Below, piece after piece: positions 10,451 through 21,270 of a stretch of 64,000 nt of DNA. Below the pieces are notes generated by a model. That model was not told the DNA's origin and made no database searches. It was given only the letters and a program-made list of their open reading frames with translations. Position 1 is the stretch's first letter; each line of letters begins with the position of its first letter. The stretch spans positions 146,084 to 210,083 of the forward strand of contig JACEEZ010011664.1 in the NCBI GenBank assembly GCA_016584305.1, in the 5' to 3' direction. The position numbers and the translations under genes were made by a program. The DNA comes from Chionoecetes opilio (taxonomy: Eukaryota; Arthropoda; Malacostraca; Decapoda; Majidae).

Positions 10451-12250
10451 CTCTTCATCTGTGCGGCTGGTCGATTTAATATGTTTTCATTTTTCTTATA
10501 ACCCTGCCTCCACCATTCTAGTCCCTTTATTATGCATCAATATCTTTTGAGTTTCTACTCTATACGCTTCCTTTGTAACATCTGTTGCACTATAAGGTAT
10601 CGTCTGTGTATGCCTCCTCGTAAAAACACTGAAGAAATAATCATTTAGACTCCTACACATATCCTCATCACCGTATTTAGACCAGCTTCATCCCTGTCCT
10701 CGTACGTCCTTAATGAGTCTTACTCGGCGCCAACTAATCCCTTGTCTTTGTTTTATGAAACTCTATAGAACCCGCTTTGGTCCGCTTTTCGTTGCTTTCT
10801 GCTACTTTAATCTCATAATTGTTCTTAGGCAGGCTCGAGTTAATTTCATTCACTGTCCTCGGCCATCACGTTTATACTGTTGATTGTTAACGCTAATCCT
10901 TCCTTTAAACCTTATAATAGCATGTTTGCTTTACTCGCAATGTTGTGTTTTATACTTGCGGTCATCGCATTTTGGTATCAGCTCTTTCTGGACCTTATTT
11001 CCGCTATAAGGAATATTTCTTTTCGGTCCAGGCATTTTTTTATATTATATTCCTTAAGCAAATATTAGGTATAATCGCTGCCATTCGGTCCGACTCACTT
11101 CCGCCTATCTACACGCATCTCTGAATTACCTCTCTCAGCCCTGACTCACTTCCGCTGTCAGGCTAACCGCTGCTTAATTAAATTTATCTTCCTCAGCTCT
11201 CGACCTCACTAGCATATCTGCCGCGCAATTACTCATCCAGGTGCCTTCGTTCTAATCCTTCATATTGGCCTGGGGGGGGGGGGGGAAAAACAGCTCATCG
11301 CCTCGTCCTTGGGGAATTTCTGCTACTCCGATCCGCACAGCGCTACTTATTAATAAACGCTCGGCTGGTGTCTTCTTTAATCCCGCATAATTGGCCATTT
11401 CCTGAATTAGGTATTCGATGCCTATTGGCCATTGTGTTTTATCTTAATTTTCAAACTTCCTTCTATTTTAAGGCTAAGATCTGTCTCATAATGGTGCGCT
11501 GATTTTCTATTATCTAATTCCCCCCGCACCCTCTCGACATTTGTAACAATCGCTCTCTAGTGGGGGAGAGTGTCCAGCATAGATCAGATATTATCTCACT
11601 CTAGTAGGGGCTCTCTGAATTGGCTCTGACATTAGGAAAGTATCCTGGATTATATTTAACAATTCATCTGCTCGGTCTGTCATACTATGATTAAATCCAT
11701 GTCTATATTTCCTAGAGATTCAACATCTCCACCCACGCATAATCGATTATTATCTGCAGGCCATTGTTATTTCTTCCCATATAGGAGTCTGAATCCTCTT
11801 TACATAAGTTGGGAGTCTCTATACATCTACACCACCAAATGCATTTTCTCAGTTCCCTCCGTAACCTGCTACCCGTCGGTTAATAGACTCTGATGACTGT
11901 CCATCTTTTTTATAACCTGTTAAGGCAAGCAACACTGCATGCATCTACTTGGCATATAGCGGCAAACTCTCCTCCTCAGTCTGCCTAACTCTGTCCTTGT
12001 GAAATAACTTATAGCCCAGCTATCTCGTCTTCGGATCGAATACCTTTCGTGATCATATCCAGACATGTTTCTGTTAATACTATTTATCAAATGCCTCTAG
12101 CACTATTTATTACGCTCTCAGGAAGTCTTCTTTTTTAAATCTCCCCTAGCATTTTGTATAGTCATCCTTCAGGCAAACTCCTCTTTTTTGTTGCATATTT
12201 TCCCTTTATTCTCAATAACTAAACCCTCGTCATCTATCCTCTTCTTAGCG
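10451..12250 (-). pseudogene. 5' part of the CR1/L2-type LINE, including endonuclease remnant
   Basis: Continuation of the same minus-strand element. Near 12000-12110 the translation gives LTETCLDM, SEDEIAGYKLF-like and HKDR followed by AAIYAK-like sequence. This is the order of the apurinic-type endonuclease: TETWL, then GYxLFRKDR, then GGGVAIYVK. Near 11700 a weak block resembles the later endonuclease strand. Between 10450 and 11600 only scattered matches remain. Total length from 8700 is about right for a full ORF2. There is a 14-G run at 11271-11284. Confidence 0.5.
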
Positions 12251-13552
12251 AATCACTTTAGTGCCCTGCCTTCTGACACTCCATCCTAGTGTCGCAAGTT
12301 TCCTTATGCCCCGACCCCTGTGTCTAAACGCCCGTTTCTCTATCTTAAATAAAGCCTGCGATGTGCATCTACGATCCCTTTCCAGGGTAATTCAGACAAG
12401 ATCATGATACTCCTTTCGCTCGAAAAGTGTCCTGGGCTCGTCCCTGCGGTAGAGGTTGTTATGCCTCCGAATAAAGAGTCTCCGAGCTGTCGACAAAGGT
12501 CCGCGACTTGCATTGGCTTTGGGCAATGAGTGCCGAGCCAGGCAAATTCCAGCAAAGCGCAATAGGCCGGCTGGTAGTAAGCACTATGTCGTCAACAGAA
12601 GCTGTCTTGGAATGTACACCACTACACCACACACACCACCCTATAGAGTTTCATGACATCTGGGATTTTTTAGGAGTGGAGGACTGGCTACCTCATGTAG
12701 TAGGGGGGCGGCGTCGTATAAATGGCTGCAGTAAAAATGTCCTCCAGCAGAAAGACTCGCACATATTCCTTGTGTATGGTGTCGACATAGGGCGATTACC
12801 TTATGATGTGCTTTTCAATCTCCGTCGCGCTGTCTGACCCCATCTACTCCGTGGAATCGATTATGCCATAGATTCAACTTAGATCGTGGGTAGGGGATTT
12901 TTAGGTTATTTTTCAGCTATCTATCACTATATCATTCGAGGAAAACTTAAGGCTTCTCGTCAGATTATTGATGCGTAACAGCATAGTTAAGGCTTGTCTT
13001 TGCAATTTCCTTAGTGATTTTGTTATGAATACAGTCCTCCTGAACGCGCATAATAAGTATGTGTTCATAAATTTTCAGGACCTCTTTTAGTCCCAGTTAA
13101 AGTTAGCTATGGAATAACTTCATACTTCTTGATCAAAGACTCATTATACTAACAGAATTAGCTATCATGTCGATAGGCTAAGAGAGTAGTCAAGCTGACC
13201 TCTCATCGCTGACCTTAAGTCCACTACAGTATGTTATAACATGGGCCTCAATTTTTCTTATCAGCATGTTTATTATTAGTCTTGAGTGTATACTCTAGTA
13301 TTATTAGCATTATAGTAGTATTACATATATTTATATTATGCTACTAGTATCTTAGTATCATAGTTTAGCAGTTTCATGAGTTTTTGTTTATGTATTAGAG
13401 TGATGAATTCTTGGTTCACGAAGCCAGAAGGTTGTATGACTGTGAGGACAGAGGAGTGGGGCCGAGCGATGTGCTGGTGTTATCAGCACATGTTGTGTAG
13501 ACTTATCTATAAGGACTTTATAAGGAACATGTAACCTTATTTTAAAACCTAA
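12251..13552. other. Unassigned 1.3 kb
   Basis: The longest plus-strand frame is 109 aa (12508-12837), with histidine- and tryptophan-containing sequence I do not recognise. A minus frame of 71 aa overlaps it. 13240-13420 is AT-rich with TATTA/AGTAT repeats. GTGCTG and CAGCAC form a small stem at 13469-13488. I see no basis to call a gene. Confidence 0.3.
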
Positions 13553-15040
13553 GTGGTATCAATCAATCAATCATTGGGCATACGCCTGGGGGCGCGTCCC
13601 CCTCGCCCACCCTACGACGCCACTCCCGGGGGTCACCACGCGCGAGTTCCCATGCAGGCTCCTTTCCCATACCAAGCATTCTCGACAAGAAACATCAACT
13701 TGCCCCCCACGAGCCTTGTGGCGCCCCTTGCCTCCTCCACGCCGGATTGTCTCTTACCAGATAAAACCCAAATGGAAGGATGGGTTTTTCAGGGTAGCGT
13801 GCCACATGCCCATATAGCCGAATTGGCGCTGACCCGGGCTATGCAGGTAATAGGCCTCGATTCAGTCTCACCCGGGGCCAAACGCTGATTTGACACGTAA
13901 TCATCCCAGCGATACCCCATGTTCTGCGAAGACAAATTTTAACCAAAGGCATTGATTCGTCTCTTCAAGTCCTATTTTTGTGTCCCCTGTCTCACAACCA
14001 TAGAGTAAGACGGGATCACAAGCGACTTGAAGATCCGGATCTTTGTCCCCACTGCACAGGTACCGACAACGCCAAAAACTCCCGCTGAGCGAGTTTCCCT
14101 AACAAACCCTGGGCTATGCCAATCCGTCGTAAGACTTTCTTGACGTGACCCGCCGTCATTATGTTATTATGCCCACCAAGGTATGTAAAACTTTCCAAGA
14201 TCTCAATGTCCTCGCCACACGCATGAACAGACTGTACTGCTTCATCTAGTAAGTCTCCAAATACCTTGGACCTTGGTCTTGGCCAGGGGAACCTCAAGTC
14301 CCAAAGGCTTTGCCTCCTCGTGCAGCGCCTCGAGAGCCATCATCAGGACCTCCAGCGACTTTAGCAAAGACTACTGCATCATCGGCAAAAACAAGATCAG
14401 TGATCTTGGTGTTGCCGACGATGCTCCACAATCACTTTGATCTACAACCTTTGTCCAATCCCAGTCCATACAAGCGTTGAAAAGTGATTGGGGCAAGGAC
14501 GCACCCCTGCCTCACTCCTGTATTCACAGGAAAGAAGCTGGATACACCTGCCCCACACTTCACAGCACTCTCAGTCCCAGAATACCAGACCATTATCAAA
14601 CCAATAGTCCTTGGGGGAATCCCTCGAAGTCGCAGAAGATCCCAGAGTGACTCACGATTGGGCCCCCGGGCAAAAGCCCCTTTTTGGATTCCCCAAAATA
14701 GGCTGCAAGGGGGATCCCCTGTCGAAACTCCGGTGGGCTTAATTTAGGACACGAAGCTGTCTAAGTGGGAAAAACCCGCGTAAATGGCCTTGGGGGGGCT
14801 GTGTTCCCGGGCCAAAAGCTCAATGGGGTGGGTGGTTGCCCGCCAAAGCTTCGTGTGTCTTTGACCATTGGCCCCAAAAGGTCATGGTCCGTTTTGCCCC
14901 CCTAAGGGTTAAACCCTCAATATCCTCTACGTTTTTTCCTTCCCCCTTCCTGGAAAAGGGCCCCTTGGGAAAAGGTTTCCCATTTAAAGGCTTGGGGGAG
15001 GCCTCCCCCACCTTTCTTTTCTTTTGCAGGGCGGGGCATT
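13553..15040 (-). mobile_element. RTE-clade LINE, 5'-truncated, minus strand
   Basis: The plus-strand left edge carries TCAATCAATCAATCA at 13559-13573, a TGATTGATTGAT microsatellite tail on the element's own strand; RTE elements typically end in such a repeat. Upstream (higher coordinates) the minus strand reads reverse transcriptase blocks: ESLWDLLRLRGIP (14635-14655), GVRQGCVLAP (14494-14525), LVFADDAVV at 14376-14396 with the catalytic FADD, LEALHEEAKPLGLEV (14295-14340), HACGEDIEILESFTYLGG (14165-14230), VLRRIGIAQG and VIPVLLYGCET-like sequence (about 13995-14025). A 93-aa open part spans 14016-14297. Above 14650 the match decays into G/C homopolymers (GKGE near 14955). Inactive. Confidence 0.82.
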
Positions 15041-16588
15041 AAACCAAACATCAGCAGAGCCAAAATTTAGGCCCCAAACACAGCTATGCTTGGGAAAGGG
15101 AGCAGATGCAAATTAAAATGCTGGGGGAGGACTTGGGGTCCCCTTCCATTACCCCGCTCCCCAAAAAACTCCCTTAGTGCTTCCCCCCCTTAAACCTGTC
15201 CGCTTCTCGGGACCCACTGTCCCCCCATTTGTGGGGTCCCCGGTGCCCCTTTTCACCAGGGGTTTCCCCATCCCTTCCCCGGTATGCGGGGCGGAAAGGG
15301 TCCCCCCCCTGACCTGGTTTTCGCTCATATTGAGTACCTCCGTACCCGCTTGCAAAAAAGGCGCCTCAACCTTTATTAAGGGGGGTGGGCTGGGGTCCGG
15401 GTGGGGGGGGGGGGGCGGGGGGGGGGCCCAGTCGTTTATCTCCTTTTGCACCCACTACCAGAAAAAAAGGCGGCCATCAAAATCTAAAGGGGTTTTTAAA
15501 GGCGCTGTATTTAGGGGTCAGGGGCCCTTTCCACCCTTTAAAGGAAAATGGACGTCCCGGGAAAATGCGGCCCTGAGGATCTCCATGGGGGCCCAAAGGG
15601 TCCTCACCTTTCATCCCTTCCCACGCAAGAGGGGGCATTTCCCCCGTTTCAGGGGTTTCACAGGAAAGGGGGATCCCGTGGTTTTCCATTACCACCAACA
15701 AACTGTCCCCCCACCATTTCCCCCCCCCCCCTCGCCAAATCTCTATGGGCCAAAAATCCCCGGTGTTGGGGTCCTCAGCATCCAGTCTGGCCCTTCCCCC
15801 GGAACCTCCCTCAGGGCCCCTAAATGTCCGTGCACTGCTGGCCCGCTTCTGTGCTGAACCCGCTACCCCTTCCCACTCAGCCCCCCCTCCAGCCCACACC
15901 CCCCCCGGGTTTCCCTCCTGGCCCGGGCATTTCCCCGGGTGGTTGCCCTGACTATTTCCCAGATCTTCCTCCCCAAAACACTCAGCTGCGTCCTGGGACT
16001 CCTTTATTCCGTGAACTCCCACATGTCACTTTAAACCCTAACCACCTGGGAAAATCTTCACTGACCCCCTTTTCCCCCGGTCCCCCCCCTTCCGGGCCCA
16101 CAGGGGGCTGCCGTCTATGGACCCTCGATCCAACATATGCAGGACGTGGCCCGGCCCCGCCCCCCTGAAACTGATGTTTCTTGACGGAAATCTTCGCCAT
16201 TCGGGCCCGGCTGTGTTTTTACCTTTACATCACCTACCCCCCAGGGGGAGAACTGTGATCTACACAGACTCTCTTTCCTCCCTCCATCTCTTCCTCTCCC
16301 GTCGCCCGGCTTTCCTCCACAGCCCTGGTTCACTCCCTGCAACGGCTACTCCTCTCCCTCGTCTCTGTAGCTGGAAGATCACCTTGCAGTGGTGCCTTCC
16401 CACTGCAATATCCGGGCAATGAGGTTGCTGATGCTGCTGCCAAGATGGCCCTCCTCCGAGGTAAACATCACCCTCTCCCGCTGCCGCTCTCCACCGCAAA
16501 GCGTCTGATTTCCAGTGTCTGCCGCTCCGCCTGGGATAGGTCGCTCGGCGACGCCCTCCGTGCCACCTCCATGGGTCAATACCGCACA
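15041..16588 (+). mobile_element. RNase-H-type LINE, piece I (RT C-terminus to RNase H)
   Basis: Runs parallel to 17150-18490 of piece II. LKPVRFSGPTV near 15190 corresponds to LKPVHSPPTV of piece II. AALRISMGA near 15570-15595 corresponds to AALRISMGQ. A YTDSLSSLHLFL block at 16258-16300 and AMRLLMLLPRWP-like out-of-frame sequence near 16418 correspond to the RNase H core. The segment stops after the MGQYRT region at about 16588, where piece II begins in the RT finger domain. Heavy C/G homopolymer noise between 15150 and 16150 breaks the frame. Confidence 0.7.
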
Positions 16589-17580
16589 GAAGGACTCCAC
16601 ACTTCCATCCGCATACCGCCCTATAGCTCTCCTCTCCTGCGTCGGAAAACTCCTGGAGCGGTTGGTGGCCACTCGCCGTTCCTGGTGGCTAGAGGATGGT
16701 CATCTCCTACAAGAAGAGCAATGTGGCTTCAGGCCCCGCAGGACACCCTCAGATGTCCTGGCGCAACTAGAATACTACATCTGCGACACCTACCGGGGAA
16801 GGGAGGTCATGACCTCGCTCTTCATAGACTTGGAAGGGGCATTCGAGTCTGCCCCCCATGACGGCATCCTACAAAAATTAGCTACCATGCACATCACGGG
16901 GCCCACCCTCGCCTGGTTGCAAAATTTCTTGCTTGGAAGGACTTTCCGCGTTGCTGTGGGTGCCTCCACCTCTCCGTCACAATCTATACGGAGAGAGTGC
17001 CGCAGGGATCCACCCTTAGCCCTGTTCTCTTCAACGTCCTGCTCTCCGACCTTCACATCCCTCCCCACTCCCACCTCCTTATTTATGCTGATGATATTAC
17101 CATCATCAGCCGGGCCAGCACTCAGATCCAGGCACAAACACACCTACAGGAAGCAGCCTCTGCTTTGGCTAACTGGGTAAAGGCTTGGGGTCTTTCTGTC
17201 AATGCATCTAAGAGCACCCTCATGTGCTTCACACTCAAGCCTGTCCACTCTCCACCAACAGTCAGCATTAGTGGCTCCCCAGTTCCCTACTCCAGGACAC
17301 ACACATTCCTTGGTATGTGGTTAGATGGTCCTCGGCGTACCTGGTCTCCACACATTGAACACCTCCGTGCTACTTGTAACAGGCGCCTCGACATTATGAA
17401 GAGGGTGGCTGGTGTCCGCTGGGGGGCCAGTCGTGACCTCCTATTGACATACTATCAAGCGGCAATCAGGGCTAAACTATCATATGGCAGCAGCATCTAT
17501 GGCTCGGCAGCGCCTTCCACCCTAAAAAAGCTAGATATTCTACAAAATGCAGCCCTGAGGATTTCCATGGGGCAATGAGA
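16589..17580 (+). pseudogene. RNase-H-type LINE, piece II: reverse transcriptase
   Basis: Starts inside the RT fingers with DSTLPSAYRPIALLSCVGK, so it is 5'-truncated with no endonuclease. Then EEQCGFRPRRTPSDVLAQLE, LFIDLEGAFESAPHDG (block with the first catalytic Asp), GPTLAWLQNFLLGRTFRV, and after one frameshift near 16990 VPQGSTLSPVLFNVLLSDL and LIYADDITIIS with catalytic YADD at 17084-17095. The thumb follows (NWVKAWGLSVNASKS) to MKRVAGVRWGAS and AALRISMGQ at 17577. The two frames, 16515-17180 and 16997-17578, are otherwise open, so this is one of the least decayed coding pieces in the window. It belongs to the I/Jockey superfamily. Confidence 0.88.
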
Positions 17581-18633
17581 TCCTCCCAGTCATCGCCCTT
17601 CACGCGGAGAGCGGCATCCCCCCACTGCAGGTGCAACAGGAGAGCGGTCCTGTGCCAACAATACCACCACATCATGACCCTGCCACCAACCCACCCCCTC
17701 GCCGCACTCTATGCCAAACCCCTGGTTAGATCATCACACCCCAGTCTGGCTTCCTGGACCACGTCAGCCTCTAATAATCCGTGCACTGCTGGCCCACTCT
17801 GTGCTGCACCTGCCTCCCTCCTTTTACAACCCACCAGCCCACACTCCCCAGTCCCACCCTGGCACGACATTTCTCATATGGTTGCCCTGCATATCCCTGA
17901 CCTTCCTCCCAAACACTCAGCTGGCATCATGGCAGCAACACTCTTCAGAGAGCTGGACCTTCCCTCTACCACCATCACTTCAAGGGCTACACTGATGGCT
18001 CCCACTCCCCCACCCTTCCTTCTACTGGCGCTGCCATCTACGATCCCCGCTCTAACCTCTGTAAGACATGGAGGCTGCCTCCTGAGGCTGACGTCCTGAC
18101 GGCGGAGCTTTTCGCCATCCGCCAGGCCCTGGCTTACCTCAACACCACCTACACCTGTACCAGGGCTGTGATCTACACAGACTCTCTCTCCTCCCTCCAT
18201 CTCCTCCTCTCCCGTCGCCCGGCATCCTCCACTGTCCTCGCACACACCCTTCAACGGCTACTCCTCTACCTCACGTCAGTGGGCTGGGAGATTGCCTTGC
18301 AGTGGGTGCCTTCCCACTGCAACATCCGGGGCAACGAGGTTGCTGATGCTGCCGCCAAGATGGCTCTCTCCGAGGTAAACATCACCCCCCTCCCGCTGCC
18401 GCTCTCCACCGCCAAGCGTCTAATCGCCAGAAAATCCCGCTCCGCCTGGGATAGGTCGCTCGCGACGCCCTCCGTGCCACCATCCATGGGTCAATAACCG
18501 CATAGACTCTTCCCCGCACCCATGGATAAGACAAACGTCCCGCGTCTTGGATGTCGCCCTTACCCGCCTGAGGATCGGTCACACATCACTCACAGCACAT
18601 CTGCATCGTCTGCAGCTCACGCCCGACCCGTAC
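17581..18633 (+). pseudogene. RNase-H-type LINE, piece II: RNase H domain and start of C-terminal region
   Basis: A linker (17581-17970) leads into a full RNase H signature: GYTDGSHS at 17985-18005, AELFAIRQALAYL at 18102-18140, YTDSLSSLHLLLSRRP at 18171-18220, VPSHCNIRGNEVADAAAKMA at 18306-18368. These supply the D-E-D-D catalytic set. RNase H after RT places the element in an I-like clade rather than typical Jockey/CR1. The 18168-18497 frame is open for 109 aa. Coding continues as LDVALTRLRIGHTSLTAHL to 18633, where a TIR transposon interrupts it; the element resumes at 20194 with the same ten bases. Confidence 0.85.
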
Positions 18634-20193
18634 GGTAACAGGAAGGTTCGACGGAATGCGTTTTCGACGACACCGTCGAAACCTCCAACTTAGTGCATCG
18701 TCGAACCTTCCAAGTCATTGCCGTCGAACCCTCTTTATTCATTCCCTTCATAATTATTTTAGATCTTTCATCATGCGCAATTTAACATATCGTTGATATA
18801 AATGAAAATACGTATTTGTGTAATGCGAGAAAATGGGTTAATCCTGTGACTCATGATTGACGAAAAGTTTACATTGAGTGGTGAGAGTAAAGTAATACAT
18901 AATTATATAGCTAGTAATTAAATGCTCACAATTTTCCTTCACTCCTCAGTCCTTAATCAGTTAGATATAGGTTCCGGTAATATTTTATACCCGCGGTCGC
19001 TAGTGACGTCACGGCAAGAAGGCGAGGTAAGGGAAAATACACGGTTTTCTCTCTCTGGCCAGCCTTTGTCGCGAACACACGCGCGGAGAGTCGTGTCGTA
19101 CAACCCTTTTCGAAGGTATGTGTGGGCGGTGTATTTATAAGGATGTATAGGGCATTGATTAGTTATGTATTGGACATTTATATATTCATTGGGTTATGTG
19201 TATTCAGGGTTCTGGAGCTGAGCTGAGTGGGTGGTTTAACCCCTGAGGGACCCACGTGTGTGCTGATGGTGGTTGCTGAGCTGAGCTGAGTGGATGACCC
19301 GCTGATACACCAGTGTATAGAGCTAAGGCCATGATTCATCGCGAGTGTGTGTGTAGATAGGTACATTACCTAGTGACGGTGGTTAGGAATTTTTGGGATT
19401 ATGTTAAGCCCGAGTAAGAATCGCGGTCGTGTCGGGTATTATTATTGTTTAGTGATTTTGGTGAAACCTTAGAGTGGGGATGTGAATACTGGTATCAACA
19501 CAGTGATAATATACAGAAACCCTGTTAACGAGTCGTTTATTAAGTCCCAGTTATCCTCATATTCTCTAAATCTTTAATTTTTTTTCCCACTTATTGTGGG
19601 TGATGGCAGCGTAATCGCCAGGTTTGTGGAGCCCTTCAAGTTAACATCAAGCTATAAGGGGTGGCGCTACATTTGTAAACAATATTTAACATTCAACACT
19701 TATAACTTTAACACTTGTTTCCCCACAAACTTAGGTGCTGTTTTCTGTAGTCTAATTTACTGTGACCATCAAGAGGGAACTGCTTTAGCCTGAGGATGAA
19801 GCCGCACACACATTACTGTTGTTCATTGTTTATTAGTCTTTATCGCTAATTGATTTGATTAAATACAATATTAATGATAGGCAAGCTAAGTTTGATAGGT
19901 GTTACCACGTTAGGGTGGGAAACAACGAAGATATAGGGGGATCTTGGCTGTATATGCTTTTCCCACTTAAAATTTTTGGTGGGCAATGAATGGGTATTTT
20001 ACTTTATAAGTAAATATAACTTTGTATTTTATATTAATCCTTCATTGCCCAAAATATCTTTAGGTTTTTTTTATGATAGACATCCCCCCTTTTTTTTTTT
20101 TTAAAAGACATATTGGAAGTTTCGAGGGGTACCGTCGAAACCTCCTTTTTTCTCCCGGTCAAAATTGCATTCCGTCAAAAATTTTCCTGTAAT
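18634..20193. mobile_element. TIR DNA transposon inserted in the LINE, with 10-bp target duplication
   Basis: The flanking LINE sequence CGACCCGTAC occurs on both sides (18624-18633 and 20194-20203), a 7-10 bp target duplication depending on the exact terminus. The ends are imperfect inverted repeats: GGTAACAGGAAGG then GACGGAATGC on the left, and GCATTCCGTC then TTTCCTGTAAT on the right. Subterminal TTCGACG/CGTCGAA motifs recur at both ends. Without the solo LTR it carries (18819-19671) the element is only about 0.7 kb and has no transposase. TSD length fits Mutator-like or Merlin-like superfamilies, but I cannot decide. Confidence 0.72.
18819..19671 (+). mobile_element. Solo LTR, copy 1, with TTTG target duplication
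   Basis: Starts TGTAATGCGAGAAAATGGG and ends GGCGCTACA (TG...CA termini). It is flanked by TTTG at 18815-18818 and 19672-19675. It aligns along its length to 32124-34019 (copy 2): shared GCG-GAAAATGGGTTAA, a CTTCACTCCTCAGT-like block, GGCGATCGCTGGC versus GCGGTCGCTAGTG, and CCCACTTATTGTGGGTG near the 3' end. No internal retroelement sequence adjoins it, so it is a solo LTR from within-element recombination. The 4-bp duplication fits Gypsy-type integration. A TATA-like ATTATATAG at 18901 lies upstream of the TCAGT block at 18946, the likely promoter. Confidence 0.82.
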
Positions 20194-20545
20194 CGACCCG
20201 TACGGGCCCCTGGTGCGGAAACGCCCCGGAGGGGGGATTGGGCATTTCCCTTTCCTGCGTGTCCTCGCTTCCCCCCACCAAAAACTTCTACGGGTAAATC
20301 ATCGCCCCAAAATCACCCCCTTTGCCCTGCCCCCCTCTGGCCGCCCCCGTCCACCCACCCCCAAAACGCCCCACCGTCATCCGCCTACCGGGCCCTTTCC
20401 CTAAAGGAAACAAATAAAACTCTCGAGACTGTGATTACTTCCGGCTGTACCCAGGGCAAATATCGCGCTTCGACATCACTGCCCTTAAACCCATAAAAAA
20501 AGGACGCCTCCCCCCCCCATGGATAGCCCAAACGCCCCGCTTTTG
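20194..20545 (+). pseudogene. 3' end of RNase-H-type LINE piece II
   Basis: Continues piece II after the TIR transposon: the reading DPYG-PLVRK picks up from DPY before the break. It parallels 25200-25510, including AAATAAAACTCTCGAGACTGTGATTA versus AAATAAAAACAACTGTCCCGACTGTGATTA (only partly quoted blocks). In both copies the region holds the remains of a Cys/His-rich C-terminal segment and a short 3' UTR ending near CGACATCACTGCCCTTAAA. Frames are destroyed by C runs. Confidence 0.65.
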
Positions 20546-20864
20546 GGGTTGCGCCAGTTTCCCCAGACGTATGGTCTCAAAATCCCTAAATTTTGGGGGG
20601 GAAAATTCCCCAAAATTTATCCCCATTTCCTATATTTCCATACTTGTTATAAAAAGGGTGAAATTAGGCGGGAAAATAAGGCCTCTTCCTTTTTGTGCCC
20701 AATTTTGCATGAACATTCTTTCAGTTCAGGGTTTGGGGTTTTCTGGGTTCGGGGTTGGGGTTTTCGGTGCCCACAAAAAATGCAAAAACCCCGTTTTTTT
20801 TTTTAAAAACTTTTATACTCAGCGGGCAGGAAATTTTAAATACTCAGGGGCGGGAAATTTTAAG
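20546..20864. other. Noisy unassigned stretch with one arm of an inverted pair
   Basis: 20690-20812 (GCATGAAC then GGGTTTGGGGTT, TTCTGGGTTCGGGG, AACCCCG) occurs inverted at 22570-22690. The rest shows no coding or known element. Confidence 0.4.
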
Positions 20865-21270
20865 AGAGAGAAGAGAGAGGGGGAAGAGAGGGGGAGGGAG
20901 AGGAGAGGAGAAGAGAGAGAGAGAGAGGGGAGAGAGAGAGGAGAGAGAGGAGAGAGGGGAAGAGAGAGAGAGGGGGCGAGACGGGGGGCGAGGAAAAGAG
21001 GAGAGAGAGAAAATAACGAAGAGGGAAGAGAAAGGGAGGAGGGGAGAAGAGAGAGAGGGGAAGGAGAGGGGAGAGAGAGGGGAGGAGAGAGAGAGATAAC
21101 GAGAGGGAAGAGCGTAACGAGAAAAGGATAACGAGAGAAAAAAGAGAAGAGATACGAAGATAACAAGAGAAGAGATAGCGAGAAATAAAAGAGAAGAGTT
21201 TAGCGAGAGAAAGGGAGAAAACCCGAGGAGAGATAACGAGAAAAACCGAGAGAGAGAAAAACGAGAAAAT
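20865..21270. repeat. GA-rich microsatellite
   Basis: About 400 bases of GAGA/GGGAGA/GAGAAA grading at the right end into AACGAGAGAAGAGATA units. Long Arg/Glu-rich frames on the plus strand and Ser/Leu-rich frames on the minus strand are artefacts of this repeat. Confidence 0.92.

Noticed and set aside
15149..16200. Pro/Gly-rich frames of 100-226 aa on both strands
   Set aside because: Caused by C/G homopolymers within the noisy LINE piece I; no conserved motif in those frames.
20571..21166. 186-aa Arg/Glu-rich frame and 115-aa Ser/Leu-rich frame on the other strand
   Set aside because: Translations of the GA microsatellite plus noisy flank.
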